This document shows, in pieces, positions 16,785-24,853 of a DNA stretch of 64,000 nt. Numbering within the stretch: position 1 is the first letter of the stretch; each line of letters starts with the position of its first letter. Under the pieces are notes generated by a model. The model worked only from the letters and a program-made list of their open reading frames with translations, was not told where the DNA came from and ran no database searches. A program made the translations under genes and the position numbers. The DNA comes from JBMFVE01 sp049966155 (GTDB taxonomy: Bacteria; Bacteroidota; Ignavibacteria; Kryptoniales; JAKASW01): the NCBI GenBank assembly GCA_049966155.1, contig JBMFVE010000003.1, positions 192,837 to 256,836 of the forward strand. Direction: 5' to 3'.

Positions 16785-18149
16785 ATGACATATCGAGACC
16801 TGCATGATGAAGACGAAACACTGTTCAGGCCAATTTATCAGACTGGAAGAGGATTTTACTTACTTGCGGCAGTTTTCAGCGCCATACTTTTAACTGGAAT
16901 CGGGTTGTACGTTCGCCAGTTAGTTTTAGGCCTTGGCGTGACGGGAATGAACGAGCCTGTAACGTGGGCTTTTTATATCGTGGACTTTGTTTTCTTTATT
17001 GGTATCTCTCATGCTGGCACACTCATATCAGCAATCCTGAGATTATCCAGAGCAGAATGGCGCAGGCCAATCACACGGATGGCTGAGGTGATTACTGGGA
17101 TTGTGCTTGCTATTGGCGGTCTTCATCCAATAATTGATCTTGGAAGGCCTGATAGGATTTTGCATTTGTTTGAGAGAGGAAGGCTGCAATCTCCTTTACT
17201 GTGGGATGTAACAAGTATTACAGCGTATTTCACCGCATCGACAATTTATCTTTACCTTCCTTTAATTCCGGATATTGCTTTGTTGCGGGACCGCGGTGGC
17301 AGGCTGGAAAATCTTTATAAAATTCTTGCATGGGGATATAAAGATACACCCAGGCAAAAGCATATACTTGAGAGAGCAATTAACATTTTAATGGTTATGG
17401 TTATACCGATAGCTGTTTCGGTTCACACGATAATCGCCTGGATATTTGGAATGACTCTTCAGCCTGGATGGCACAGTACCATATTTGGGCCCTATTTTGT
17501 CGTTGGGGCAATTTATTCTGGAATAGCTGCGCTTCTTATTGTAATGATTGTGTTTAGAAAAGCTTATCATTTTGAAGATTATTTAAAAGAAATACATTTC
17601 CAGTATTTAGGTACTTTGCTTTTGATAATGTCATTGCTCTGGACATATTTCACATTTGCTGAATATCTTACGGCTTTTTATGGACACGAACCCGCAGAGA
17701 TGAGGGTATTTTTCTATAAATTCAACGGGGGGTATGCACCTTTCTTCTGGTTAATGGTCTTCTGCAATTTCCTCATACCGGTTGTAATTTTAAGCAACCG
17801 AAAGCTAAAAAAACTTCCCGGGATACTTACGGCATCAATAGCTGTGGTGGTTGGAATGTGGCTTGAAAGGCTTATAATAATAATACCGACGCTTGCCAAC
17901 CCCCGTCTTCCATATCCCACAGGCGTGTATGTGCCATCAGTAACGGAAATTTCACTTTTTGCAGCAGCGGTCTCCGCCTTTGCGCTCGGATTCATGGGAT
18001 TCTCAAAGCTGTTCCCCCTCATCTCTATATGGGAAGTTAAAGAGGGAAGGTTGCAAAGTGTGCATGAAGTGTCTACCAGATTGAGAGAATACCTTCCAGG
18101 GCACCACGATGAAAGTCAACTTGAGGCTAACCTGAAGGCTGAAATATGA
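16785..18149 (+). CDS. NrfD/ActC-family quinone-binding membrane subunit
   Basis: 454 residues with about ten transmembrane helices. The N-terminal half carries the ActC-like signatures SHAGTLISAILRL, AEWRRPITRMAE and HPIIDLGRPDRI, followed by LQSPLLWDVTSITAY and LPLIPDIALLRD. These are closer to alternative complex III ActC than to PsrC or classic NrfD, in my reading. ActC/NrfD proteins form the quinol oxidation or quinone reduction site near the periplasmic side and may move protons. A GAGGG-type ribosome site precedes the ATG. It sits between the ferredoxin gene and a small two-helix protein, completing an A-B1-B2-C arrangement. No second ActC copy (ActF) or ActD/ActE homologue is recognisable. 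Confidence 0.92.
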   Translation: MTYRDLHDEDETLFRPIYQTGRGFYLLAAVFSAILLTGIGLYVRQLVLGLGVTGMNEPVTWAFYIVDFVFFIGISHAGTLISAILRLSRAEWRRPITRMAEVITGIVLAIGGLHPIIDLGRPDRILHLFERGRLQSPLLWDVTSITAYFTASTIYLYLPLIPDIALLRDRGGRLENLYKILAWGYKDTPRQKHILERAINILMVMVIPIAVSVHTIIAWIFGMTLQPGWHSTIFGPYFVVGAIYSGIAALLIVMIVFRKAYHFEDYLKEIHFQYLGTLLLIMSLLWTYFTFAEYLTAFYGHEPAEMRVFFYKFNGGYAPFFWLMVFCNFLIPVVILSNRKLKKLPGILTASIAVVVGMWLERLIIIIPTLANPRLPYPTGVYVPSVTEISLFAAAVSAFALGFMGFSKLFPLISIWEVKEGRLQSVHEVSTRLREYLPGHHDESQLEANLKAEI

Positions 18150-18198
18150 AACATCAGGCTGCATAAATTCAATTTTACTTTTAATGGAGGCTCGAATC

Positions 18199-18423
18199 AT
18201 GAAAGAAAGGAAGGTTTATTTTATACAGCTCATCACGCTGTCTTTAAACTGGGTACTTGCTGTAAGTGTGACCTGGTGGTTTGTTCACCTTGTTAAGGTT
18301 GCCCATGAATTAAATGACATGCAAACTGCTTCAATCAGCATCAGCATAATTGCCATCATAATCTTCTGGGTACTTTCCGGTGTGCTTACATATGTTTTCT
18401 TCGGTTTGCATAAAGATGAATAA
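18199..18423 (+). CDS. small two-helix membrane protein of the electron-transfer module
   Basis: 74 residues. I chose the ATG at 18199 because a GGAGG lies 8 nt upstream; the ATG at 18184 overlaps that site. Two hydrophobic helices are visible (about residues 10-30 and 43-68) with a short loop (VAHELNDMQTAS), and the protein ends in a charged tail. I do not recognise a family. Alternative complex III also contains small membrane subunits, and the position directly after the ActC-like gene (49 nt gap) suggests a structural or assembly role for the same complex. That role is inference. Confidence 0.75.
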   Translation: MKERKVYFIQLITLSLNWVLAVSVTWWFVHLVKVAHELNDMQTASISISIIAIIIFWVLSGVLTYVFFGLHKDE

Positions 18424-18477
18424 TGTGAGCTCTCAAAGTTTACATTTGGTGATTCCATTAGACATGGAGGTTCCAAC

Positions 18478-19635
18478 ATGCTAAAGATTTTTTTTGTTAC
18501 GATTCCTGCTATAATGATCCTTCTGGGGCCAATTATAATTGCACAAAATCTTCCGCAAAATCCAATCGAAGGACGAGAGATATTTGAAAAAAAGGGATGC
18601 ATGAACTGTCACGCTATAAACGGTGTTGGCGGCAATATTGGTCCTGATTTTGGCAAGCATTTATTCGTTGGAGATGAGTTCGATCTTTTTTCAAAGATGT
18701 GGAACCATTCTCCCAGAATGTTGCTTCTAATGTCCCGCTCCAGCACAAAAAAACCTGAGTTTACCAGCAGGGAATTTGAAAATTTGAGCCATTTTTTGTT
18801 TTTTATTCGTTATCTTGGGACGTATGGAAGTGTATCTAAAGGGAAGCGATTGTTTACAAGGAAAGAATGCGTCCGGTGTCATTCAATTGGACATCCGGTT
18901 CCGGGCAAAATACCTCTTGATAGCATGAAAATTTATGCATCTCCTGTACGTCTGGCCCAGGCCATGTGGGACCATTCGTTTGAAATGTGGAAGCGGGGCA
19001 GGGAGAAAGGGATAAGGTTCCCTACATTTTCCGATAACGAATTTGCTGATCTCGTAGCTTATATTCGAGCTACGAGCTCTGTAAAATTAGAGAAAAATAT
19101 TTATTCATACACGGGGGATCCGGCTGCTGGCGAAAAACTATTTAAGTCAAAAGGTTGCTACTACTGTCACGTCGAGAAGCAAATTGGTCCGGATCTAACT
19201 AAAACGAACCTGAACCACACCGTCACCCAAATTGCAGGGATAATGTGGAACCACTCAGAAAAAATGCTTTTAGCTGCAAAAAGTATGAATAAGCCTTTTC
19301 CCGAATTATCCGATGATGAAATGGCTAACTTAATAGCCTATCTGTATTTTGAAAGTTCACCTAAAACCGAAGGCACGTCATCCAAAGGCAGGAAATTGTT
19401 TAAAGAAAAAGGATGTGAGAGCTGTCATCAAATTGGAAACGAGTTGAATGCTCCACTGGTTGAGAACATTGGTCCATATGATAACGTAGCTCAGTTTCTT
19501 GCGGAGCTTTGGAACCACGTGACGCAAATAGAGCAATCAAGCCTTGCTGAAGGGAAGAGACTTCCTGTTCTTTTACCAAATGACGTAAAATCTTTGTATC
19601 TTTTTATAAATGAAAAGGCAAAAAAGGGCAAGTAA
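18478..19635 (+). CDS. tetrahaem cytochrome c made of four tandem cytochrome c domains
   Basis: 385 residues with an N-terminal signal (about 3-22). Four haem sites lie at 41-45 (CMNCH), 131-135 (CVRCH), 227-231 (CYYCH) and 313-317 (CESCH), spaced 86-96 residues apart. Each begins a cytochrome c domain with the same order: G-x-x-LF/IF-x-x-x-x-C, then about 30 residues later M/L-W-N/D-H, then an E/D-rich turn and a closing hydrophobic helix (such as MANLIAYLY). This points to internal fourfold duplication. The MWNH block, with Met at +4 or +7, is an unusual shared element, and the fourth copy (LWNHV) is the most diverged. It probably acts as a periplasmic electron wire for the complex encoded upstream, with the cupredoxin gene following directly. 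Confidence 0.9.
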   Translation: MLKIFFVTIPAIMILLGPIIIAQNLPQNPIEGREIFEKKGCMNCHAINGVGGNIGPDFGKHLFVGDEFDLFSKMWNHSPRMLLLMSRSSTKKPEFTSREFENLSHFLFFIRYLGTYGSVSKGKRLFTRKECVRCHSIGHPVPGKIPLDSMKIYASPVRLAQAMWDHSFEMWKRGREKGIRFPTFSDNEFADLVAYIRATSSVKLEKNIYSYTGDPAAGEKLFKSKGCYYCHVEKQIGPDLTKTNLNHTVTQIAGIMWNHSEKMLLAAKSMNKPFPELSDDEMANLIAYLYFESSPKTEGTSSKGRKLFKEKGCESCHQIGNELNAPLVENIGPYDNVAQFLAELWNHVTQIEQSSLAEGKRLPVLLPNDVKSLYLFINEKAKKGK

Positions 19636-20311
19636 TCCTGGTAGGTTGTCCAGCTCTGATGAGCCAGCCCATCTTTTGAGATGCGGAGCAAGTATTTTTA
19701 CAAACCTACCGTGTAATAACGTAATTCTCTGTTTAAGCATTCTTTTCTGCCTGATGGTTTTTATTACACCAGCTGCATATTCAGGAAATATTAAGGGCAG
19801 GGTTCATATAATTGGTGCACCGACTGATCAAAACGCAGTTATATACATAGAGAGAGTAAATCATAAGTTTACCCCGCCGGATACCCCTGTTGTTATGGAC
19901 CAGAAAAATCTAATGTTCACACCGGAAGTCCTTCCTGTCCTGGCAGGGACGACAGTAAAGTTCGTGAACAGTGATCCTGTTCTCCACGACGTCTTTTCTC
20001 CATCAACGTGTGGAGGTCAGTTTGATTTGGGCCTGTTCCCAAGTGGAGAGAGCAGGGTTCATGTCTTCAACCATGCCGGTTGTGCAGCAATAATACTGTG
20101 TGATGTTCATCCTGAGATGCAGGCATGGGTTGTCGTTTTGCAGAATCCGTATTACGCCGTGACTAATAGTGATGGATGGTATGTTATAAGAAATGTTCCA
20201 GCTGGAACATATACTCTTAAAACGTGGTACAACTACTACGGGGTTCAAAGCGTAAAAGTAACTGTCCCGGAATCGGGAGAAGTTGAAGTTAATTTTCAGC
20301 TAAAACAATGA
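19610..20311 (+). CDS. secreted cupredoxin (plastocyanin-like) with C-terminal beta-sandwich domain
   Basis: The reading frame gives 233 residues from the ATG at 19610, which overlaps the end of the tetrahaem gene by 26 nt. A signal-like hydrophobic segment appears only near residues 38-55, so the true start may be later, though no ATG/GTG/TTG fits well. The mature part begins after AAYSG. A type-1 copper site is evident: His in PVLHDVF, then Cys, His and Met in LCDVHPEM. The last about 60 residues (VTNSDGWYVIRNVPAGTYTLKTW) match a carboxypeptidase-regulatory-like or CnaB-type beta-sandwich. It is probably a periplasmic or surface one-electron carrier and the last gene of the cytochrome module. 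Confidence 0.83.
   Translation: MKRQKRASNPGRLSSSDEPAHLLRCGASIFTNLPCNNVILCLSILFCLMVFITPAAYSGNIKGRVHIIGAPTDQNAVIYIERVNHKFTPPDTPVVMDQKNLMFTPEVLPVLAGTTVKFVNSDPVLHDVFSPSTCGGQFDLGLFPSGESRVHVFNHAGCAAIILCDVHPEMQAWVVVLQNPYYAVTNSDGWYVIRNVPAGTYTLKTWYNYYGVQSVKVTVPESGEVEVNFQLKQ
19640..19710 (+). other. candidate structured RNA (three-way junction) between tetrahaem cytochrome and cupredoxin
   Basis: An outer stem pairs GGTAGGTT (19640-19647) with AACCTACC (19703-19710). Inside it are two further perfect hairpins: GCTC-TGAT-GAGC (19653-19664) and CATCT-TTTG-AGATG (19670-19683). Three nested helices in 71 nt immediately after a stop codon suggest a folded mRNA element controlling the cupredoxin, or a small processed RNA. 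I do not recognise a known riboswitch class. The overlap with the proposed cupredoxin N-terminus argues that that start may be wrong. Confidence 0.4.
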
Positions 20312-20372
20312 GAGGGTAATAAATAACGGCTGAAATAAAGTGATGCCAGGATAGTAGCCGTAATACACTACC

Positions 20373-20399
20373 TTGACTTTCCTTTACTGGGTATATAAA
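20373..20399 (+). promoter_or_regulatory. putative sigma-70-type promoter of the nuo operon
   Basis: TTGACT (20373-20378) and TATAAA (20394-20399) are spaced 15 nt apart, one or two less than ideal, and lie 27 nt before the nuoA ATG. The 115-nt gap after the cupredoxin gene is the only sizeable break before nuoA. An independent start of transcription for complex I here is plausible. Confidence 0.4.
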
Positions 20400-20426
20400 T
20401 TTTGCACGAAAAATCTGGAATAATTA

Positions 20427-20858
20427 ATGTTATCACAATTTGGTACAATTCTGATTTTTTTAATTATTGGTGTGCTGGTCGTGGCCGGGGCAATGTTTGC
20501 AGCGAGAATCCTTCGTCCCCATAGGCCAAATGCGGAAAAGCTCAGCACTTATGAATGTGGCGAAGATACAATCGGCCCGAGCTGGGTAAAATTTAATATT
20601 CGATTTTATGTTGTTGCATTGATATTTCTGATTTTTGATGTCGAAGTTGTGTTTCTTTTTCCATGGGCACTGGTTTATAAGAATCTTGGTATGTATGCTT
20701 TTATTGAAATGATGATATTCCTTCTCATACTTGTTGCAGGGTATGTTTATGTCTGGGGCAAGGGGGACCTTGATTGGGATAAGCCCCGTCCGAAATATCT
20801 TGAACTTATGCAGCAAAAAGTCAAGGCAAATGACACAGCCGGGATTGAGGTAAGATAA
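20427..20858 (+). CDS. nuoA: NADH-quinone oxidoreductase subunit A
   Basis: 143 residues. NuoA is a three-helix membrane subunit beside the quinone channel of complex I. The first helix is near the N-terminus. The loop with STYECGED and the second-helix motif FLIFDVEVVFLFPW (conserved acidic residues) are diagnostic. It opens an 11-gene cluster, nuoABCDHIJKLMN. The stop codon is immediately followed by the nuoB ATG, implying translational coupling. Confidence 0.96.
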   Translation: MLSQFGTILIFLIIGVLVVAGAMFAARILRPHRPNAEKLSTYECGEDTIGPSWVKFNIRFYVVALIFLIFDVEVVFLFPWALVYKNLGMYAFIEMMIFLLILVAGYVYVWGKGDLDWDKPRPKYLELMQQKVKANDTAGIEVR

Positions 20859-21401
20859 ATGGGACTTCTTGACAAGCAATTTGATGATGGAAATATCGTT
20901 ATCACGTCACTTGATAATCTTTTGAACTGGGCTCGCTTATCATCTCTCTGGCAAATGCATTTTGGCCTTGCATGCTGCGCAATTGAAATGATGGCAGCCT
21001 CAGCTTCTAATTTCGACATGGGTAGGTTTGGAGTAATTCCACGTGCAACACCACGCCAGGCCGACGTTATAATTATTTCGGGCACAGTTACGCTTAAGAT
21101 GGCGACCAGGGTCAAAAGAATTTACGAGCAAATGGCTGAGCCGCGTTATGTGATTTCAATGGGATCATGTTCCAACTGCGGAGGGCCATACTGGGAGCAT
21201 GGATATCATGTTTTGAAAGGCGTCGATCGCGTTATACCTGTAGATGTATATGTACCTGGATGTCCTCCCAGACCTGAAGCGCTGTTGGAAGGATTAATGA
21301 AATTACAGGAGAAAATCAGGCGTGAGAGCCGTGTAAAAGCTAAGAAAGGTGAAGTTTCGACCAATTTAACGCCTGAATTTTCAATGAGAAATTCCGAATG
21401 A
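20859..21401 (+). CDS. nuoB: NADH-quinone oxidoreductase subunit B (N2 cluster)
   Basis: 180 residues. NuoB binds the terminal 4Fe-4S cluster N2, which passes electrons to quinone. The cluster ligands are visible: the tandem pair in FGLACCAIEMMA, Cys in SMGSCSNCGG and Cys in VPGCPPRPEALLEG. It starts directly after the nuoA stop and overlaps nuoC by 4 nt (ATGA). A polar tail of about 15 residues after the conserved core is variable in the family. Confidence 0.97.
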   Translation: MGLLDKQFDDGNIVITSLDNLLNWARLSSLWQMHFGLACCAIEMMAASASNFDMGRFGVIPRATPRQADVIIISGTVTLKMATRVKRIYEQMAEPRYVISMGSCSNCGGPYWEHGYHVLKGVDRVIPVDVYVPGCPPRPEALLEGLMKLQEKIRRESRVKAKKGEVSTNLTPEFSMRNSE

Positions 21402-21883
21402 AAATGAACTTTAATGAGATAAATGAAAGGCTCAAGGCAGAATTTCCTGATTCGATTCTGGAGTCCAAGCCAGATGCCTTTGTCGATCCGTATATTGTTG
21501 TTAAGGCTTCTGATATAAAGGAAATATGTGCTTTTCTATCGACCAGTCCCGATTTGAAATTTGATTATTTGATGTCTTTAAGCGGCATGGATTACAACGA
21601 CGGAACTTTAGGTGTTGTATACCATATCTTTTCAATGGAGAAGAAGCACCGGATTGTCTTAAAGGTAAAAGTTAAAAAGGACTTGCCCGAAGTGCCGTCT
21701 GTCGAATCTATCTGGAAATCTGCTAATTGGCATGAAAGAGAGGCATACGATTTATTTGGAATAATTTTTGTAGGCCACCCTGATCTTCGCAGAATTCTTT
21801 TGCCTTATGATTGGGATGGTCATCCGCTAAGGAAAGATTACAAAGTACAGGAATATTATCAGGGAATGAAAGTACCGTACTGA
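21398..21883 (+). CDS. nuoC: NADH-quinone oxidoreductase subunit C
   Basis: 161 residues, the 30-kDa-type subunit of the peripheral arm, which helps assemble NuoB/NuoD. The family signature is present near the C-terminus: WHEREAYDLFGI, followed by HPDLRRILLPYDW and HPLRKDY. It overlaps nuoB by 4 nt. NuoC and NuoD are separate genes here, not fused, with a 136-nt gap before nuoD that holds two small hairpins. Confidence 0.96.
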   Translation: MKMNFNEINERLKAEFPDSILESKPDAFVDPYIVVKASDIKEICAFLSTSPDLKFDYLMSLSGMDYNDGTLGVVYHIFSMEKKHRIVLKVKVKKDLPEVPSVESIWKSANWHEREAYDLFGIIFVGHPDLRRILLPYDWDGHPLRKDYKVQEYYQGMKVPY

Positions 21884-21940
21884 TGGCAGCAGACGGAAGT
21901 TGTTCCCACACTAAAAATTATAAATACATTTCAAAAAGGC

Positions 21941-21974
21941 CCCCGAGCGAGTGCTCCGCCACATGCGGAAAAAA
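21941..21974 (+). repeat. paired hairpins in the nuoC-nuoD gap
   Basis: GAGC-GAGT-GCTC (21945-21956) is followed at once by CCGC-CACAT-GCGG (21956-21968) and then a run of six A. On the minus strand the element ends in a T-run (CCTTTTTG). It is GC-rich in an otherwise AT-rich 136-nt gap inside the nuo cluster. It may be a processing site or an unclassified interspersed element; I found no second copy in the window. Confidence 0.4.
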
Positions 21975-22019
21975 TTTGTTTCATAAATAGTTTTCTACGA
22001 CAAGATAACAGAGGAATTC

Positions 22020-23138
22020 ATGGCTGAGCTGCGAACCGAGGAAATGGTTCTGAACATGGGACCGCAGCATCCATCTACCCATGGTGTGCTTCGCGTGGAA
22101 CTCGTCGTTGATGGAGAAGTTGTCGTTAATGCGGTTCCACACATTGGATATTTACACAGATGTTTTGAAAAGCACGCTGAGGCAATGACATACCAGCAGG
22201 TCATCCCTTACTGCGATAGGATGGATTACCTTTCCTCAATGAGCAACGACTTTGGCTACGTTCTTGCTGTTGAAAAGTTACTTAAAATTGAAGTACCTGA
22301 ACGTGTACAGTATATCCGTGTAATAATGGCTGAGCTGCAGAGGATTGCCAGCCACCTTGTTGCAGTTGGAACATATGGCCTTGATATAGGAGCTTTTACG
22401 CCCTTTCTTTATTGTTTCCGGGATAGAGAGAAGATCCTTGATTTATTTGAGATGACCTGTGGTGCAAGACTTCTCTATAATTACATGTGGCCTGGAGGAC
22501 TTTCACACGATATACCCCCTCAATTTGTTGAAAAAACGAAACAATTTATTAAAGAGTTTCGGCCAACCATTGTTGAACTGAACAATCTTCTCACTTACAA
22601 TGAAATTTTTGTCAAGCGAACTGCAAATATTGGCGTTCTGCCCGCAGATGTTGCAATAAACTATGGTGCCAGTGGGCCCACTCTTCGCGGTTCTGGCGTT
22701 AACTGGGATTTGCGAAAAAATGATCCTTATTCGATATACGACAGGTTTGATTTTGAAGTTGTTGTTGGTAAGGGAGAGATGGGAACTGTCGGTGATTGCT
22801 GGGATAGGCATATTGTGAGAATGAGAGAAATGGAACAAAGCCTGAAGATCATTGAACAGGCAATTAACAATATCCCTGATGGGGACGTAAAGGCTGCAAT
22901 ACCGAAGAGAGTTCGTCCGCCTGCTGGTGAAATTTACTTCAGGACTGAAACTCCTCGCGGAGAGCTTGGTTACTATATAGTAAGTGATGGAAGCGGGAAT
23001 CCATATCGGGTTAAGGCTCGTGCCCCGTCGTTTGTTAACCTGAGCCTTCTGCCCGAAATATCGAGGGGCTACCTGATTGCAGACATGATTGCCATAATTG
23101 GAAGTATAGATATAGTTCTTGGAGACGTTGATAGATGA
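22020..23138 (+). CDS. nuoD: NADH-quinone oxidoreductase subunit D
   Basis: 372 residues, the 49-kDa-type subunit forming the quinone cavity with NuoB. The N-terminal loop MGPQHPSTHGVLR includes the conserved quinone-site His. PHIGYLHRCFEKHAE and YCDRMDYLSSM are also diagnostic, as is the C-terminal IVLGDVDR. A GAGG precedes the ATG. The length is close to normal for a stand-alone NuoD. The nuoH gene follows after 52 nt, so nuoE, nuoF and nuoG, which usually come between, are missing. Confidence 0.97.
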   Translation: MAELRTEEMVLNMGPQHPSTHGVLRVELVVDGEVVVNAVPHIGYLHRCFEKHAEAMTYQQVIPYCDRMDYLSSMSNDFGYVLAVEKLLKIEVPERVQYIRVIMAELQRIASHLVAVGTYGLDIGAFTPFLYCFRDREKILDLFEMTCGARLLYNYMWPGGLSHDIPPQFVEKTKQFIKEFRPTIVELNNLLTYNEIFVKRTANIGVLPADVAINYGASGPTLRGSGVNWDLRKNDPYSIYDRFDFEVVVGKGEMGTVGDCWDRHIVRMREMEQSLKIIEQAINNIPDGDVKAAIPKRVRPPAGEIYFRTETPRGELGYYIVSDGSGNPYRVKARAPSFVNLSLLPEISRGYLIADMIAIIGSIDIVLGDVDR

Positions 23139-23190
23139 TTATCGATAGAACTTACACACAACTTCAACAAGAAACATTGGCCTGTGCTAT

Positions 23191-24216
23191 ATGGATAATT
23201 TCGTAATAAGCAAATTAGGAAGTGGAATTCTGAGCTCATTACTGTCCAGTTTGTTGCCGCTTCTATGGATATTTCCTTATGCCCTTTTTGCAATCTGGCT
23301 TGAGCTGAAGGTGGCTGCTCATATGCAGGACAGGCTCGGACCTATGCGAACTGGCAGGTGGCATGGGTGGCTCCAACCCGTTGCAGATGTGGTAAAGCTG
23401 TTACAAAAAGAGGATGTAATTGCAAGCGCAACGGACAGGGTTTTATTTGTGGTTGCTCCAATTATTGTATTTGCAGCTTCTTACGCTGTATACGCAGCGA
23501 TACCGTTCAGTCCTGCTTATATAGGTACCGACATAAATGTCGGTATCTTTTATATAATTGCAATGGGTGCTCTTGTTTCGCTCGGTATATTAATGGCAGG
23601 GTGGGCTTCAAATAATAAGTGGTCACTTTTGGGCGCTATGAGAACAGTGGCACAGCTTGTCAGCTACGAAATCCCGTCTTCTCTTGCTGTTCTCTCTGTT
23701 ATAATGGTTGCAGGGACCTTGAGCCTCCAGGATATATGTAAAGCTCAGGAAGGGTGGTTCTGGAACTGGATTGTCTTTTCAAAGTTCCCCTTCATGGTTC
23801 TTGCATTTTTTATTTATTTTGTGGCATCATTGGCGGAAACTAATAGAGTGCCATTTGACATTCCGGAGGGGGAGTCTGAGCTTGTTGCCGGTTATCACAC
23901 TGAATACAGTGGAATGAGGTTTGCGGTATTTTTTCTTGCTGAGTATTCAAACATGTTCGTTGTAAGTGCAATAACTGCTGTTTTGTTTTTTGGTGGCTGG
24001 AATAGTCCCTTCGGAAATTTTATGTCTGGGCCTGTCTGGGGCGTCTTCTGGCTACTGAGTAAGGGGATGTTTTTTGTTTTTGTACAGATGTGGCTGAGGT
24101 GGACGCTACCAAGGTTCAGAGTTGACCAGCTTATGTATCTGAGCTGGAAAGTGCTGACGCCGTTTGCACTTGCCAACATTGCAGTAATTGGCTTATGGGT
24201 GATGCTACGAGGGTAA
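23191..24216 (+). CDS. nuoH: NADH-quinone oxidoreductase subunit H
   Basis: 341 residues, eight or nine membrane helices. NuoH links the quinone cavity to the proton-pumping arm. Recognisable motifs are QPVADVVKLLQKED, the acidic loop ETNRVPFDIPEGESELVAGYHTEYSG split by its helix, and RWTLPRFRVDQLM near the C-terminus. It follows nuoD directly and precedes nuoI by 13 nt. Confidence 0.96.
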   Translation: MDNFVISKLGSGILSSLLSSLLPLLWIFPYALFAIWLELKVAAHMQDRLGPMRTGRWHGWLQPVADVVKLLQKEDVIASATDRVLFVVAPIIVFAASYAVYAAIPFSPAYIGTDINVGIFYIIAMGALVSLGILMAGWASNNKWSLLGAMRTVAQLVSYEIPSSLAVLSVIMVAGTLSLQDICKAQEGWFWNWIVFSKFPFMVLAFFIYFVASLAETNRVPFDIPEGESELVAGYHTEYSGMRFAVFFLAEYSNMFVVSAITAVLFFGGWNSPFGNFMSGPVWGVFWLLSKGMFFVFVQMWLRWTLPRFRVDQLMYLSWKVLTPFALANIAVIGLWVMLRG

Positions 24217-24229
24217 GCGGAGAAATCTA

Positions 24230-24853
24230 ATGAGTGGAGTGAAAAATTATTTTACCGTGGTCTGGAAAGGAATCTGGACAACTCTTGTTGGTATGAAAAT
24301 AACCTTTAAGCATCTGTTTGTGCCGGCAGTTACCCTTCAATATCCGGACGAAAGGATGCCTCTACCGGAAAGAGCCAGAAACAGACTTTATGTCAATATG
24401 GATGACTGTATAGGTTGCAATCAGTGTGCAATGGCCTGTCCTGTAGATTGTATCACAATAGAGACTGTAAAGTCGCTTCCAACCGAGGACCTTGGGGTTA
24501 CGTCTACCGGTCAGAAGAAGAGGCTCTGGGTTACAAAATTTGACATTGATATAGGGAAGTGCTGCTACTGCGGACTATGCGTACCGCCGTGCCCTACAGA
24601 ATGCATTTATATGACTGACGTTTATGAATTTTCAGAGTACGACAGGAAAGACCTGATTTATCATTTTTCAGTGCTGACTCCAGAGGAAGCAGAAGAAAAG
24701 AAGCGGCAGGCTGGAATGGCAGAAAAGGGGGCAGCTCCTAAAAAGGTCACAGCAACAGCTCAATCCCAATCAGTGGTTTCCGCAACTGAGAATAATGTGA
24801 CAGCATCTTCCGAAAAAGGATCTGTTACTGAATCAGATGGAGGGGCCAAGTAA
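24230..24853 (+). CDS. nuoI: NADH-quinone oxidoreductase subunit I (two 4Fe-4S clusters)
   Basis: 207 residues. NuoI carries clusters N6a and N6b between the peripheral chain and N2. The two ferredoxin motifs are CIGCNQCAMACPVDC and CCYCGLCVPPCPTEC. The family core ends near residue 150. About 50 further residues form a low-complexity tail rich in Ala, Thr, Ser, Lys and Glu, absent from typical NuoI and of unknown role. In complexes without NuoEFG, this subunit is the likely entry for electrons from ferredoxin or another donor. Confidence 0.95.
   Translation: MSGVKNYFTVVWKGIWTTLVGMKITFKHLFVPAVTLQYPDERMPLPERARNRLYVNMDDCIGCNQCAMACPVDCITIETVKSLPTEDLGVTSTGQKKRLWVTKFDIDIGKCCYCGLCVPPCPTECIYMTDVYEFSEYDRKDLIYHFSVLTPEEAEEKKRQAGMAEKGAAPKKVTATAQSQSVVSATENNVTASSEKGSVTESDGGAK

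Noticed and set aside
19656..19664. CTGATGAG, resembling the hammerhead ribozyme core
   Set aside because: The required GAAA segment and cleavage-site context are absent; the bases fit better as the loop and arm of a simple hairpin.
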